From: an uncultured Collinsella sp.
GTDB taxonomy: Bacteria; Actinomycetota; Coriobacteriia; Coriobacteriales; Coriobacteriaceae
Assembly: GCA_958436995.1 (NCBI GenBank)
Contig: CAUBMI010000010.1
Span: 1 to 42,599 of the forward strand
Length of the DNA: 42,599 bases
Direction of reading: 5' to 3'
The notes under the pieces are model-generated. The model was not told the origin of the DNA and did not search any database. It saw nothing but the letters and a program-made list of their open reading frames with translations. The translations under genes were made by a program, and so were the position numbers. Of this stretch, positions 23,801 to 31,784 are shown piece by piece. Every line of letters starts with the position of its first letter. Position 1 is the stretch's first letter.

Positions 23801-25241
23801 AAGGGTTGACGTTTAGGAAAAATGGCACCGGTCCTAGGGTAAACTGCTCGGTCCAATTGAGGTCAGTTCTTAACTGGAAGAAGGCCTTAATATTGCCGTA
23901 TGCAGGGTCGTTGTTGTTACCCCAGGTTTTGCCCACCCAATCGTAGGCGAGCGAGCCGTACAGCTGTGTGGCGATATCCATCGTGAACAGCGGCGTGCAA
24001 TGGTGGCGAAGGAGCTTGGTGTTTCTTGGATCGGTGCCCGAACCGGCACTCATACTTTTGTACTGATTCCACTTCCCCTCCATCTCGTCGAGGTAGCGGT
24101 TTGCCTGCTTGGCGCCCGACTCACGCGGTGACTTCTTCCAGTACTCCGGATCAGGATTGCCCGAATCGTTCATATAGCTGGCTGGTTTGTATCCTCCGCC
24201 AAACAGCACGTATCCAGCAAACGAGAAATCGAAGAGGATCGGAAATGTGGGCATCCAACACGTGAACTTATTACCACCGATGCCGGGAAACGATGCGGGG
24301 AAATCAAACGGAGTGACCCCTTGGTCCATGGTGGTGGGAATGATGGTGGTCGAGCCCGATTCCGACTTTGCGGCCGGCGCAGTGACAACGGTCATAGGGG
24401 ATGAGAGCGTGTAGGTTTTGCCCTGATAGTCGAGGACAAAGCGCAGCTTGCACCCTTCTTCCAGAAGGCCCGATGCCGCATCGAGGAACTTGTCTTCGAG
24501 TGTGAACGTTGCCAGATTATCCGAACCCGATGCGCTGGCCTTGACTTGGCCAATCTGCGTGACGGTTTCGGGTGAGCTGCCCGCGGCAGGCGTCACTTTG
24601 TTGATGCGCAGCGTTGCCTGCCCGCCCTGCGGCAGATGTGCCTGCACGGTAAAGGCGTGCGTATCGGGCTGCTCGTTTGCCGTGTCGTCCTTCGGCATTG
24701 CAATAAACGTGGCGTCGGCGTACTGGATGTCCCATTCGTCGAATGTGAGCTGGCGGAAGTACGGCTCGCCGTCGGAAAGCGGACGCGTGGGCGCGGTTAT
24801 AGCGGTGCCACCTTGGACGCGCGCGAGGGGAATCTCGACATCGCGGTAGCCCGCCATGCTAATGGAGATGCCGCCGTTAAAGTCGTACGCGTCGAGAAGC
24901 GTTGCCTCGTCCACGTAGCCTTCCGAAAGCGGCGCGACCTCAAAGATGGCCGTGCCTTCGTCATCGGTAGTGGCGGTGAGCTGCTTGCCTGCGGCATAGC
25001 GCGATGTGAGCGTGACCTGGGCCCCCGTGATGGGCGTATTCTTGTTGGCGACGTCGACCACGACCACACCGAACATGGTGCGCGAGAGCACGAGCACCCT
25101 GAAGGGATCTTTTTCGTCGGCATGGGCTTCGGTGGGCGTGAACGGCAATATGAAGGCGTTTGCGCTTCCCGGCATGCGCGGCAACATAATGCTCGCCAGC
25201 GAGGACGCTCCGGCGACAAGTAACGAACGGCGATCAAGCAT
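20874..25241 (-). CDS. Large Tat-exported, sortase-anchored surface protein
   Basis: A 1455-residue cell-surface protein. It opens with a twin-arginine signal (MLDRRSLLVAGASS, then IMLPRMPGSANA), and ends with a Gly/Ser linker, LAGTG (1407-1411), a hydrophobic Ala-rich helix and Arg-rich tail. LAGTG fits the LAxTG motif of class E sortases in high-GC Gram-positives. After the signal lies a beta-sandwich resembling CnaB-type domains (about 50-150), then a long region without a domain I recognise, which contains Cys pairs such as NGCGC and CLQC. The start at 25241 has GGGAG a few bases upstream; the frame is open further but lacks support. It follows the LuxR-type regulator on the same strand by 155 bp. 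The ligand is unknown. Confidence 0.85.
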   Translation of the reverse strand: MLDRRSLLVAGASSLASIMLPRMPGSANAFILPFTPTEAHADEKDPFRVLVLSRTMFGVVVVDVANKNTPITGAQVTLTSRYAAGKQLTATTDDEGTAIFEVAPLSEGYVDEATLLDAYDFNGGISISMAGYRDVEIPLARVQGGTAITAPTRPLSDGEPYFRQLTFDEWDIQYADATFIAMPKDDTANEQPDTHAFTVQAHLPQGGQATLRINKVTPAAGSSPETVTQIGQVKASASGSDNLATFTLEDKFLDAASGLLEEGCKLRFVLDYQGKTYTLSSPMTVVTAPAAKSESGSTTIIPTTMDQGVTPFDFPASFPGIGGNKFTCWMPTFPILFDFSFAGYVLFGGGYKPASYMNDSGNPDPEYWKKSPRESGAKQANRYLDEMEGKWNQYKSMSAGSGTDPRNTKLLRHHCTPLFTMDIATQLYGSLAYDWVGKTWGNNNDPAYGNIKAFFQLRTDLNWTEQFTLGPVPFFLNVNPWVLAKLALAVGARTHGSGAAFFKNISLDYSNTSGSFTIQIGLAVTFGAGVAGVASSAVRGAASLTLFIGYEKADGHQLPRLRVGADVDVDVILQFVMFKWTTKAWSGSWPTLIDSWNMSVNNDDRYVPQRSELALGGDTPYTLDACFGTPGNTEAGGVPQFIASATIVTNSELLARAEVAAAAINVAPVVRDWDQAVTRIELEADAESDDTGQVEHFVHALMENDENAAPMYEYTYIGQSTNAVADPNANSAGVSEDERGGIKPSSDNVLFSGVLSEAHMKLAMIAGVECLFRIASVCYGDNGRSRLVVHTRANGTWSAPTPVDFPLGFGEGDVERDGIYDYDFDVVEYTDGRGNQDAYVLLVSGERPDGDNTLFDTASTAGILSVVRLRISNDETRVVSHTSWRSISRGRLQEDGYHCLQCPRITVGKTLVDGRLSGAYLHRRGTTAEKALGSEAEVALECFTLWSDVSGDSLTFRQVLRFPQAPSSIELGEPENINGKMVVPVTYETANGCGCASYAVIGQSIAGWGVMPPDAAVPHAVPWPQHTGFLATVNEQLQHITWTRGASAFATQPVGAAGCGPASFSVSNNGRCVLYVENTDGKVGQTYDEEGNPVAVMGKHFRIFASTLAGDLFTEPFVMCELDHPVDQITTFLTSGGMLSALATHIVSAEQSKAELHGIEVPLVACATPTGAVATSGAVVPGAAGESFMVTVRNDGNTLLTAGTIDLYREGSSQPFSSASIGFGVNARMASIYDPELAEDASANDMAHVKYALETLGTRFATHPLVADNGNAVLAPGCTAQFRMSFAIPESWSDEVGKRVTLYAKARNLVALDPVTLEEIRPGANSALGAVLHELHVPDAACERSEVQVGVCDSADTTGLHDAPMTVDGDGGSSGGGTDEGGGSGGSSSGSGKDHDNNKRSGKAGALAGTGDVNAPLTAAAAALAAAGAGLVAYSARRTALETDTANEVNSDRPR

Positions 25242-25396
25242 CTTGGGCTCCCATCCCGCAGGTATCGGTGGAAATAATCCAATTTTGCGAGATGGCGCCC
25301 CGTGGCGGTAGTGCCGTTCAAGGGTCAAAATGTCCAATTTAGGCGAGCGAAGCGCCGGGTCCCGGAACGCGTTCGATGCGCTTGGCAGCCCGGTCG

Positions 25397-26401
25397 CTAA
25401 CGCAGCATATGCGCGACCAGCTCGGCGCGTGTGCCGATGCCAAGCTTTGCGTATACGCCGGATAGGCGGTTTTTGACGGTGCCCGGCGATACTCCCATAT
25501 GGCGTGCGATTTCGGCGTTGGTCCACCCACGACAGGCGAGCATGGCCATGGTGAATTCCGTGGTCGTTAGATCGTCGGCCACGTCCTCGCCCGAATCGGG
25601 GTTGTGGATGCGCCGCCAGCCGTAGCTGAATCGATACGTAATCTCGATGATGCGTGCGAAATCGTTAGGGTATTGCGATTTTAGGCATGCCTCGATGAGT
25701 CCCTGCAAAAGGCCATGGTGCTCGCCGATGAGTTCGATAAGGCCGTCGGGACGCGCAATGTCCCAAGCGGCTCCAAAATGCGCTTTTGCGGCGTCGATGT
25801 CCTTGAGGCTCATGCATGCCATGGAAGCTGCCAGGTGCAGGAACAGTTCCGAGATGGGATAGCTTCCCTGTTTCATAATTAGGGCGTTTTCCGCCATGCC
25901 CAGGCTGCGGCCGTATTCGCCGCGCAGATACAAGGCGTGCGCCATCACGTAGCTGGCGAACAGTCGCAGGCCTTCGGGTAGGTGCGCCGCAAGTGGATAA
26001 AACTCTTCGGCAGAATACGGGGAAGGCAAGTGCAGCAGGACGCTCGCGGCCGAGGCGAACAGGATATGCGTGGCGTGGACGGCGGGCGATTCCTCGTCGG
26101 CCGGCGTATCGAGGATGCCCGCAAGGCACCGGCGGGCGTCGGCGATACGGTTGAGCGACAGACTGGCGTATCCGCAGATAAAGCATGCGGAATAGCGCAG
26201 CGCGGGATCGGTGACGTCAAGATAGGGGCGCGCCGTCTTGGCAGCGAGGGTGGCCTGTCCGCGAAAGTACAGCGCTTCTGCCGTGGCAATGGCGCGCGAA
26301 TCGAGGTCGGAAATGCCTGCAACCGCAGCGTCAATCTGCCCCGGCACAAAGGCAGTGCACATCAACGGCATGGGAACGCATGGGTAGCCATCGCAGTCCA
26401 T
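25397..26401 (-). CDS. LuxR-family transcriptional regulator with helical-repeat sensor region
   Basis: A 334-residue protein. The last ~60 residues form a LuxR/FixJ helix-turn-helix (LTTTEFTMAMLA, GWTNAEIARHMGVSPGTVKN, VYAKLGIGTRAELVAHML). The N-terminal 270 residues are Ala/Leu-rich helices with TPR-like spacing, as in MalT-related and Collinsella-type orphan regulators, and have no response-regulator receiver domain. The ATG at 26401 follows GGGAGATGG. It is directly upstream of the surface protein gene in the same orientation, which suggests that it controls it. Confidence 0.85.
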   Translation of the reverse strand: MDCDGYPCVPMPLMCTAFVPGQIDAAVAGISDLDSRAIATAEALYFRGQATLAAKTARPYLDVTDPALRYSACFICGYASLSLNRIADARRCLAGILDTPADEESPAVHATHILFASAASVLLHLPSPYSAEEFYPLAAHLPEGLRLFASYVMAHALYLRGEYGRSLGMAENALIMKQGSYPISELFLHLAASMACMSLKDIDAAKAHFGAAWDIARPDGLIELIGEHHGLLQGLIEACLKSQYPNDFARIIEITYRFSYGWRRIHNPDSGEDVADDLTTTEFTMAMLACRGWTNAEIARHMGVSPGTVKNRLSGVYAKLGIGTRAELVAHMLR

Positions 26402-26452
26402 CTTCCATCTCCCAACAGCTGACAACAATAGCAGCCATTTTACTCCTGTTGC

Positions 26453-26548
26453 CCGGAACTGGAATTTGTGGGTATCGCCTACGATTATGCCGAACGCATA
26501 AAGGAAGAGTCTATTGGCGATGCTCTTAAGGTGGCTACCGAAGCCTAG
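26453..26548 (+). pseudogene. Possible C-terminal gene remnant
   Basis: A stretch of 31 sense codons ending in TAG reads PELEFVGIAYDYAERIKEES and then IGDALKVATEA, a protein-like composition with helix propensity. No start codon with a ribosome site fits. It lies between divergent LuxR and GMP synthetase genes. It may be the tail of a lost gene; no family is recognised. Confidence 0.25.
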
Positions 26549-26626
26549 CTGACCTTGGCATAAGGAAAAACTGCCGCCCCTGCAAAAAGCTCCGTCGCAG
26601 CGATGGGAAACGAACCTCGCTCTGCA

Positions 26627-26632
26627 TATAAT
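26627..26632 (+). promoter_or_regulatory. -10 box of the GMP synthetase gene
   Basis: A perfect TATAAT is found 66 bp before the ATG, with a GAGGACATATG-type start region. The -35 at the usual spacing is weak (TGGGAA). The leader of about 60 nt is too short for a purine riboswitch and none is seen. Confidence 0.5.
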
Positions 26633-26697
26633 GAGGACATATGACAGCGCGTTTGCATATGCGCGGCGCGTTCCATCGAATCGAAAAGGAGCCCTGC

Positions 26698-27678
26698 ATG
26701 GATTCCAACAAGCGTCCCGACGATATGGTGCGTATCACCACTCCCGAACTTGCCCAGGCGTTCATCGACGAGCAGGTCACCGCAATCCGCGAGCAGATCG
26801 GCGACAAGAAGGTCCTGCTGGCCCTTTCCGGCGGCGTCGACAGTTCTGTAGTTGCGGCCCTGCTCATCAAGGCTATCGGCAAGCAGCTCATTTGCGTGCA
26901 TGTGAATCACGGCCTGATGCGCAAGGGCGAGAGCGAGCAGGTCGTCGACGTCTTCAGGAACCAGATGGATGCCAACCTGGTTTACGTTGACGCCACCGAC
27001 CGCTTCCTGGACAAGCTCGTGGACGTCGAGGAGCCCGAGGCCAAGCGTAAGATTATCGGCGCCGAGTTCATTCGCGTGTTCGAGGAGGAGGCCCGCAAGG
27101 TTGGCGACGAGGTCAGCTTCCTCGCCCAGGGTACCATCTATCCTGACATTCTTGAGTCCCAAGACGGCGTGAAGGCTCACCACAACGTGGGCGGTCTGCC
27201 CGAGGATCTGCAGTTTGAGCTCTGCGAGCCCGTCAAACTGCTGTACAAGGACGAGGTCCGCGTGGTCGGTCGCGAGCTCGGCCTGCCCGAGAACATGGTT
27301 GAGCGCCAGCCGTTCCCCGGTCCCGGCCTGGGCGTCCGCTGCCTTGGTGCCATCACCCGCGACCGTCTTGAGGCGCTGCGCGAAGCCGACGCCATCGTGC
27401 GCGAGGAGATCGACAAGGCCGGTCTGACCATCTGGCAGTATTTTGCCGTCGTGCCCGACTTCCGCGCAACCGGCGTGCGCGAGGGCAAGCGCGCCTACGA
27501 TTGGCCCTGTATCATCCGCTGCATCAACACCGTCGATGTCATGACCGCCGAGGTGCCTGAGCTCGACTGGGCGTTGCTCAAGCGCATCACCGCCCGCGTC
27601 ACCGCCGAGGTTCCCGGCATCTGCCGCGTGTGCTACGACCTCACGCCGAAGCCCGTCGGCACGGTGGAGTGGGAGTAG
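26698..27678 (+). CDS. guaA: GMP synthetase ATP-pyrophosphatase subunit (no glutaminase domain)
   Basis: A 326-residue protein covering only the ATP-PPase and dimerisation parts of GMP synthase. The PP-loop is LSGGVDSS (43-50). Further marks are VHVNHGLMRKGE, QGTIYPDILES, HHNVGGLPEDL, PFPGPGLGVR and the C-terminal CYDLTPKPVGTVEWE. Ordinary bacterial GuaA is about 510-525 residues with an N-terminal class I glutamine amidotransferase domain, which is absent here. This is the two-subunit arrangement known from archaea. No glutaminase gene lies in the window, so ammonia must come from a partner elsewhere or free in the cell. AAGGAG precedes the ATG. It makes GMP from XMP and ATP. Confidence 0.9.
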   Translation: MDSNKRPDDMVRITTPELAQAFIDEQVTAIREQIGDKKVLLALSGGVDSSVVAALLIKAIGKQLICVHVNHGLMRKGESEQVVDVFRNQMDANLVYVDATDRFLDKLVDVEEPEAKRKIIGAEFIRVFEEEARKVGDEVSFLAQGTIYPDILESQDGVKAHHNVGGLPEDLQFELCEPVKLLYKDEVRVVGRELGLPENMVERQPFPGPGLGVRCLGAITRDRLEALREADAIVREEIDKAGLTIWQYFAVVPDFRATGVREGKRAYDWPCIIRCINTVDVMTAEVPELDWALLKRITARVTAEVPGICRVCYDLTPKPVGTVEWE

Positions 27679-27716
27679 GCTTCTACTCTTTTGGGCGAAT
27701 TGCATTGACAGGGAGG

Positions 27717-27755
27717 GGGGTCCCGCGCAAACGTGTGCGGGACCCCTTTCGTTTT
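27717..27755 (+). terminator. Terminator after guaA
   Basis: A perfect 10-bp stem GGGGTCCCGC/GCGGGACCCC (27717-27726 with 27737-27746), followed by TTTCGTTTT. The convergent histidine kinase gene ends inside the T-rich tail, so the hairpin probably serves both. Confidence 0.85.
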
Positions 27756-28905
27756 ACTGTTCGGTTAATGCTGCGGATCGTTTTGGAAGGCTTGCGAGCA
27801 TAGTGGTCCCGTTCTCGGAACTTGCTTCGACCTCTACAGCGCCACCGTGAAGCGCTGCAATCTCCCAAACGAGCGCGAGTCCGAGTCCTGCGCCGCCGTA
27901 TGCCCTGCTGCGGGATTTATCCAGGCGAAAGAACGGTTGGAAGATGCTCTCGCGGTACTGCTTGGGTATTCCCGGGCCCTGGTCCTCGACTCGCAGGAAC
28001 ACGCGGCTGTTGTTGTCGCAGATGGAGACGTTGACAGACGAGCCGGGGCGGCTGTAACGGATGGCATTTTCGACCAGGTTAAACACCAGCCGATAGAGGA
28101 GCGTGTCGCTCCCGATTACTAAAGCGTCTCCAGCACAATTGAGGGCTATGCCCTTATTTTCGGCAAGTGGCGCAAGGTCGGTGAGGACCTCTTCGGACAA
28201 GGGACCAAGTTCAACATCGTCCTCGCAAGGAACGCTGCGGAGCTCACTCATCTCGAGCAACACCTTGGTCATCCGCGACATCCGCTCAGTTTGTTCTTGT
28301 AGCAGGCCGAGCAGCTCGGCTGTTTCGGGTTGCAAACCGGAGTGCTCGGAGATGAATAGTTCAATCTGTGCTTGCATAAGGGCGAGCGGGGTGCGAAGCT
28401 CGTGTGCGGCGTTGCCGGTAAACTGACGCTGTGCAGAGAATCCTTCGCCAAGACGAGCGATCATGTCGTTGAAAGAGGCGCTGCATCGTTGTAGCTCGGT
28501 GGGCACATCTTCATTGAGTCTGATTTCGCTTAGGTTGTCAGGCTGCACACGCTCAACCTGAGCTGCAAAAGCCCGTAGCGGTTTGAGTGCACGGCCGCTC
28601 ACAAAGTATGCCAGCGCGCCGCCAAGGAGTGTGACTCCAGCCGTGATGTACCAGGCTGTCGTGCCAAAAGACTCCTGTGCGTCATTTACGACGATTGTGA
28701 CCTTGTCATCGAGGGCCGCTTTCGTTGGGTCGAACGCCTGGAGCGAATCTTCGCCGGTTGCGTTAAAGGCCGAGATGTCGCTGCCGATGGCATCCATGTA
28801 GCGCATGCCCGTATAGCCGACCAAGCAGTTCGTCAGTACGCATGCCGCACACGTCAGCAGTGCCGTCATAATCGTTATGCGCCATTGCAGCGAAAGCCCT
28901 TTCAT
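27754..28905 (-). CDS. Sensor histidine kinase
   Basis: A 383-residue membrane kinase. Two transmembrane helices (about 10-32 and 84-104) enclose a short extracytoplasmic segment of about 50 residues. A HAMP-like linker follows, then the phospho-acceptor H168 in GNAAHELRTPLA. The catalytic domain shows the N-box NLVENAIRYS and G-boxes DQGPGIP and GGAGLGLAL. Its ATG overlaps the response regulator stop (ATGA), so the two are coupled. The signal is unknown. The pair is divergent from a redox operon beginning at 29666, so sensing of oxidants or envelope redox state is plausible. Confidence 0.9.
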   Translation of the reverse strand: MKGLSLQWRITIMTALLTCAACVLTNCLVGYTGMRYMDAIGSDISAFNATGEDSLQAFDPTKAALDDKVTIVVNDAQESFGTTAWYITAGVTLLGGALAYFVSGRALKPLRAFAAQVERVQPDNLSEIRLNEDVPTELQRCSASFNDMIARLGEGFSAQRQFTGNAAHELRTPLALMQAQIELFISEHSGLQPETAELLGLLQEQTERMSRMTKVLLEMSELRSVPCEDDVELGPLSEEVLTDLAPLAENKGIALNCAGDALVIGSDTLLYRLVFNLVENAIRYSRPGSSVNVSICDNNSRVFLRVEDQGPGIPKQYRESIFQPFFRLDKSRSRAYGGAGLGLALVWEIAALHGGAVEVEASSENGTTMLASLPKRSAALTEQ

Positions 28906-29576
28906 TCTCCATCCTCCATAACGTAGCCCTCTCCAATCCGATTGCGAATCGGGTCGTATCCCAAAGCGCTGCGTAGCTTTTTGCGGAGCGACGAGATATG
29001 AACGCGGGTTGCGTTGCTAAAGCTGTTCACGCTGCTATCCCAAACGTGCTCGATAAGCTCCTCTTGACTTACCGGACGCCCCTGATTAAGCATCAGGTAT
29101 TCCAAGATTCCCGTTTCCTTGCGCGTAAGAGATAAAGCCTCGCTGTCCACGGAAGCGATGCGCGCCTTGGTGTCAAAGCTCAGCGATCCGCAGGTCAGGA
29201 TAACATCGCTTTGCGTAAAGCGCCTGAGCGTGAGGCTGCGGATACGTGCTGCCAGCTCGTCAAGATGGAACGGCTTGGTGAGGTAGTCGTTGGCGCCCGC
29301 ATCGAGCCCCGCTACCTTGTCGGAGACCTCGCCACGTGCCGAGAGCACAAGCACCTTGGTCTCACAATCAGTTGTCCTGAGTTGCCTGAGCACGGTCATG
29401 CCGTCGACATGGGGGAGATTGAGGTCGAGCACGACAAGATCAAAGGTCTCGACATCGAGCAGATCGAGGGCCTGCTGCCCGTCGTAGCAGCAGTCGACGC
29501 TATAGGCCAAGTTGCGCAGGCTGCGTGCGATCGCATCGCACAGCGCCCGCTCGTCCTCGACGACCAAGATGCGCAT
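28902..29576 (-). CDS. OmpR-family response regulator
   Basis: A 224-residue regulator. The receiver domain has the acidic pair E7-D8, phospho-acceptor D51 (LVVLDLNLPHVDG), and K105-type lysine in DYLTKPFHL. The C-terminal winged helix (LTRKETGILEYLMLN, then SNATRVHISSLRKKL, IRNRIGEGYVM) is of the OmpR/PhoB type. AAGGAG precedes the ATG. First gene of a two-gene operon with the kinase. It shares an ~90-bp upstream region with the divergent redox operon and may control it. Confidence 0.92.
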   Translation of the reverse strand: MRILVVEDERALCDAIARSLRNLAYSVDCCYDGQQALDLLDVETFDLVVLDLNLPHVDGMTVLRQLRTTDCETKVLVLSARGEVSDKVAGLDAGANDYLTKPFHLDELAARIRSLTLRRFTQSDVILTCGSLSFDTKARIASVDSEALSLTRKETGILEYLMLNQGRPVSQEELIEHVWDSSVNSFSNATRVHISSLRKKLRSALGYDPIRNRIGEGYVMEDGE

Positions 29577-29604
29577 AACGTTCTCCTTGCATAGTCATTC
29601 ACGC

Positions 29605-29632
29605 TTAACACGGATTTTATAGTCGGTATGGT
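29605..29632 (+). promoter_or_regulatory. Candidate promoter of the redox operon
   Basis: TTAACA (29605-29610), a 16-bp spacer and TATGGT (29627-29632) lie between the response regulator and the CXXC mini-protein, pointing rightwards. Position fits; the -10 is imperfect. Confidence 0.4.
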
Positions 29633-29665
29633 CCAATGGGTCGCGAAACGAAAGGAGTGGTCAGA

Positions 29666-29812
29666 TTGTTCAAAGCGATTAAGCCTGTGGCGCAGGTGGC
29701 TTTGCTGATCGTTGGGGTAGCCATGGTGTGCTTTGGCGTTATGCGCGGCGAGGCAGATGCCGTGCTGGCCAAGGCAATCAGGCTGTGCTTGGAGTGTATC
29801 GGAATTGGATAA
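29666..29812 (+). CDS. CD1871A-like CXXC mini-protein
   Basis: A 48-residue protein starting at TTG (29666) with AAAGGAG nine bases upstream. It has one transmembrane helix (VAQVALLIVGVAMVCFGVM) and the conserved end RGEADAVLAKAIRLCLECIG, whose CLEC is the CXXC motif of the CD1871A family. Members stand beside polyferredoxin membrane proteins and TlpA-like thioredoxins, exactly as here. It may pass electrons or shape an envelope redox complex. Its stop overlaps the next gene's TTG start by 8 bp. Confidence 0.8.
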   Translation: MFKAIKPVAQVALLIVGVAMVCFGVMRGEADAVLAKAIRLCLECIGIG

Positions 29813-30716
29813 AAGAAAAAACACTGCATCGCATCTTTTAGCGCGATTTCGTGGATTGATTCAGGCGGCGGCGACGCTTGCGACCAATATTCACCTGCCT
29901 AACTTTGCCAAGGGGGGCATCTACCAGGGGGCGGGCAAAGCCGTCTGCGTGCCGGGGCTCAACTGCTACTCGTGTCCGGCGGCCTCGGGTGCGTGCCCCA
30001 TCGGGTCGTTTCAGTCGGTGGTGGGATCGTCTAAGTTCAGCTTTTCGTATTACGTCACCGGAACGCTCATTCTAATCGGCGTGCTACTGGGACGTTTTGT
30101 ATGTGGCTTTTTGTGTCCGTTTGGATGGCTGCAAGAGCTTCTGCATAAGATTCCCAGCAAAAAGCTCTCCACGAAAAAGCTCAAGCCGCTCACGTACATC
30201 AAGTATGCCGTGCTACTGTTTGCCGTGGTGCTGCTGCCCGTCTTGGTGGTTAACGATGTGGGTATGGGCGACCCGTTCTTTTGCAAGTACATCTGCCCGC
30301 AGGGTGTGCTCGAGGGCGCGATTCCGCTGTCCATCATGAATACGGGAATCCGCTCCGCGCTGGGAAAGCTCTTTACCTGGAAGCTCGCGATTCTCATTGT
30401 GGTTGCAGTGCTGAGCGTGCTGTTCTACCGCCCCTTCTGCAAATGGATTTGCCCCCTCGGTGCGTTTTATGCGCTCATGAACAAGGTGTCGTTGCTGGGG
30501 ATCCAGGTTGACCAGTGCAAATGCGTTTCGTGCGGCAAGTGCGCCAGGGTGTGCCAGATGGACGTGGACGTTACGCGTACGCCCGACCATGCCGAGTGTA
30601 TTCGTTGCGGCAAATGCGTGAGCGCGTGCCCCGTCGATGCTATTAGCTTTCGCTACGGGCTGGGTGTGACGGGCGACAAACCCGCGCAGCCCGCGCAAGC
30701 CAGCGAAAACAAATAG
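29805..30716 (+). CDS. 4Fe-4S membrane protein, NapH/polyferredoxin-like
   Basis: A 303-residue membrane iron-sulfur protein. Four transmembrane segments carry the paired Cys motifs of the NapH/CcoG type: FLCPFGWLQE, KYICPQGVLEG and KWICPLGAFYA. The C-terminus has two [4Fe-4S] ferredoxin motifs: CKCVSCGKCARVCQMDV and CIRCGKCVSACPVDA. An N-terminal Cys cluster (CVPGLNCYSCPAASGACP) follows the first helix. The start is taken as the TTG at 29805 because GGAG lies ten bases upstream and it overlaps the preceding stop. It probably moves electrons from the cytoplasm across the membrane to the TlpA-like protein encoded next. Confidence 0.88.
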   Translation: MDKRKNTASHLLARFRGLIQAAATLATNIHLPNFAKGGIYQGAGKAVCVPGLNCYSCPAASGACPIGSFQSVVGSSKFSFSYYVTGTLILIGVLLGRFVCGFLCPFGWLQELLHKIPSKKLSTKKLKPLTYIKYAVLLFAVVLLPVLVVNDVGMGDPFFCKYICPQGVLEGAIPLSIMNTGIRSALGKLFTWKLAILIVVAVLSVLFYRPFCKWICPLGAFYALMNKVSLLGIQVDQCKCVSCGKCARVCQMDVDVTRTPDHAECIRCGKCVSACPVDAISFRYGLGVTGDKPAQPAQASENK

Positions 30717-30750
30717 GTACCTATATAAGCTTCGATATAACGGAGGAACC

Positions 30751-31713
30751 ATGAAACTGTCAAGAATTGCGGCCCTGTTGATGCTGCCCGTGCTGGCGCT
30801 GACCCTCGCGGCGTGCTCTGCGCCCAAGGGCGACGTGAAGGATGCCACGAGCGGCGATGCGCAGATTGCCGAGCTCATAGCGCAAAAGCCGTCGAGCGCC
30901 GAGGAGGCGGCCGAGCTGTACCAGCAGCTGCTGCAAAAGGAAAACGAGATCTTTGCGAGCGATAACGCCCTATGGGAAAAGGTATTCAATGCGGCAAATA
31001 AAGACTCGGCAATGATTGAGGACGGTAGCAATTACGGCGATTTCCTGCTCAAGACTATCGACGGCGCCAAGGATCAGTTTACGGCTGACGAGCTCAAGAC
31101 GCTTAAGGCCGGCGCGCAGCAGGTCAAGGAGATCGAGGATAAGCTCATGGCGCTGGAGAAGGAGTTTCCCGGATGCGGCAGCACGCCCGGCGAGGGGGAG
31201 AGCGTCGATGCCTCGACCGCAGGCATGACCAACGGCGAGAGCGGGGAGACGAAGTTCCCCAGCTTTAAGGGCAAGGACCTGGACGGCAACGATGTAAACA
31301 GCGACGAGCTGTTCTCCAAAAACAAGGTGACCGTCATGAACTTCTGGTTTACCACCTGCAAGCCGTGCGTGGGAGAGCTGGGCGATCTGGAGAAGCTCAA
31401 CAAGGAGCTTGCCGAGAAGGGCGGCCAGGTCGTGGGCGTTAATTCCTTTACGCTCGATGGCAACAAAGACGCGGTGGCCGATGCCAGGGACGTGCTTTCC
31501 AAGAAGGGCGTGACGTATAAAAACATCTGGTTTAAGTCGGACAGCGAGGCCGGAAAGTTCACCTCCAACCTGTACTCGTTCCCGACCACCTACGTGATCG
31601 ACCAGAACGGTAACATTGTGGGAGAGCCGATCATGGGCGGCATCAACTCCGCTGAGCAGCGCGAGGCGCTCAACAAACTGATCGATCAGGCACTCGCGAA
31701 GAGCGAACAGTAA
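30751..31713 (+). CDS. TlpA-family thioredoxin-like lipoprotein
   Basis: A 320-residue lipoprotein. The signal ends in the lipobox LAAC with C22 as lipidation site. Residues about 30-150 form a helical spacer rich in Glu/Lys. The thioredoxin fold starts near 170 and carries the active-site FWFTTCKPC (C203, C206), then FPTTYVIDQNG with the conserved cis-Pro. It probably reduces exported substrates, fed by the polyferredoxin protein upstream. GGAGG precedes the ATG. It ends the redox operon and is followed by a strong terminator. Confidence 0.9.
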   Translation: MKLSRIAALLMLPVLALTLAACSAPKGDVKDATSGDAQIAELIAQKPSSAEEAAELYQQLLQKENEIFASDNALWEKVFNAANKDSAMIEDGSNYGDFLLKTIDGAKDQFTADELKTLKAGAQQVKEIEDKLMALEKEFPGCGSTPGEGESVDASTAGMTNGESGETKFPSFKGKDLDGNDVNSDELFSKNKVTVMNFWFTTCKPCVGELGDLEKLNKELAEKGGQVVGVNSFTLDGNKDAVADARDVLSKKGVTYKNIWFKSDSEAGKFTSNLYSFPTTYVIDQNGNIVGEPIMGGINSAEQREALNKLIDQALAKSEQ

Positions 31714-31738
31714 GTCCGTGGGACAGACAACTGAAGGG

Positions 31739-31766
31739 GAGTCGCTGGAAACAGCGACTCTTTTTT
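31739..31766 (+). terminator. Terminator of the redox operon
   Basis: A perfect 9-bp stem GAGTCGCTG/CAGCGACTC (31739-31747 with 31752-31760) with a GAAA tetraloop and six T. A textbook intrinsic terminator 25 bp after the TlpA stop. Confidence 0.95.
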
Positions 31767-31784
31767 CTGCTTCGGGGTAGCATC

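Noticed and set aside
25242..25526. 95-residue N-terminal extension of the surface protein
   Set aside because: It would put the twin-arginine signal inside the protein; a good ribosome site precedes the start at 25241.
26633..26697. Purine riboswitch ahead of guaA
   Set aside because: The leader is only about 60 nt and shows no purine-aptamer-like three-way junction.
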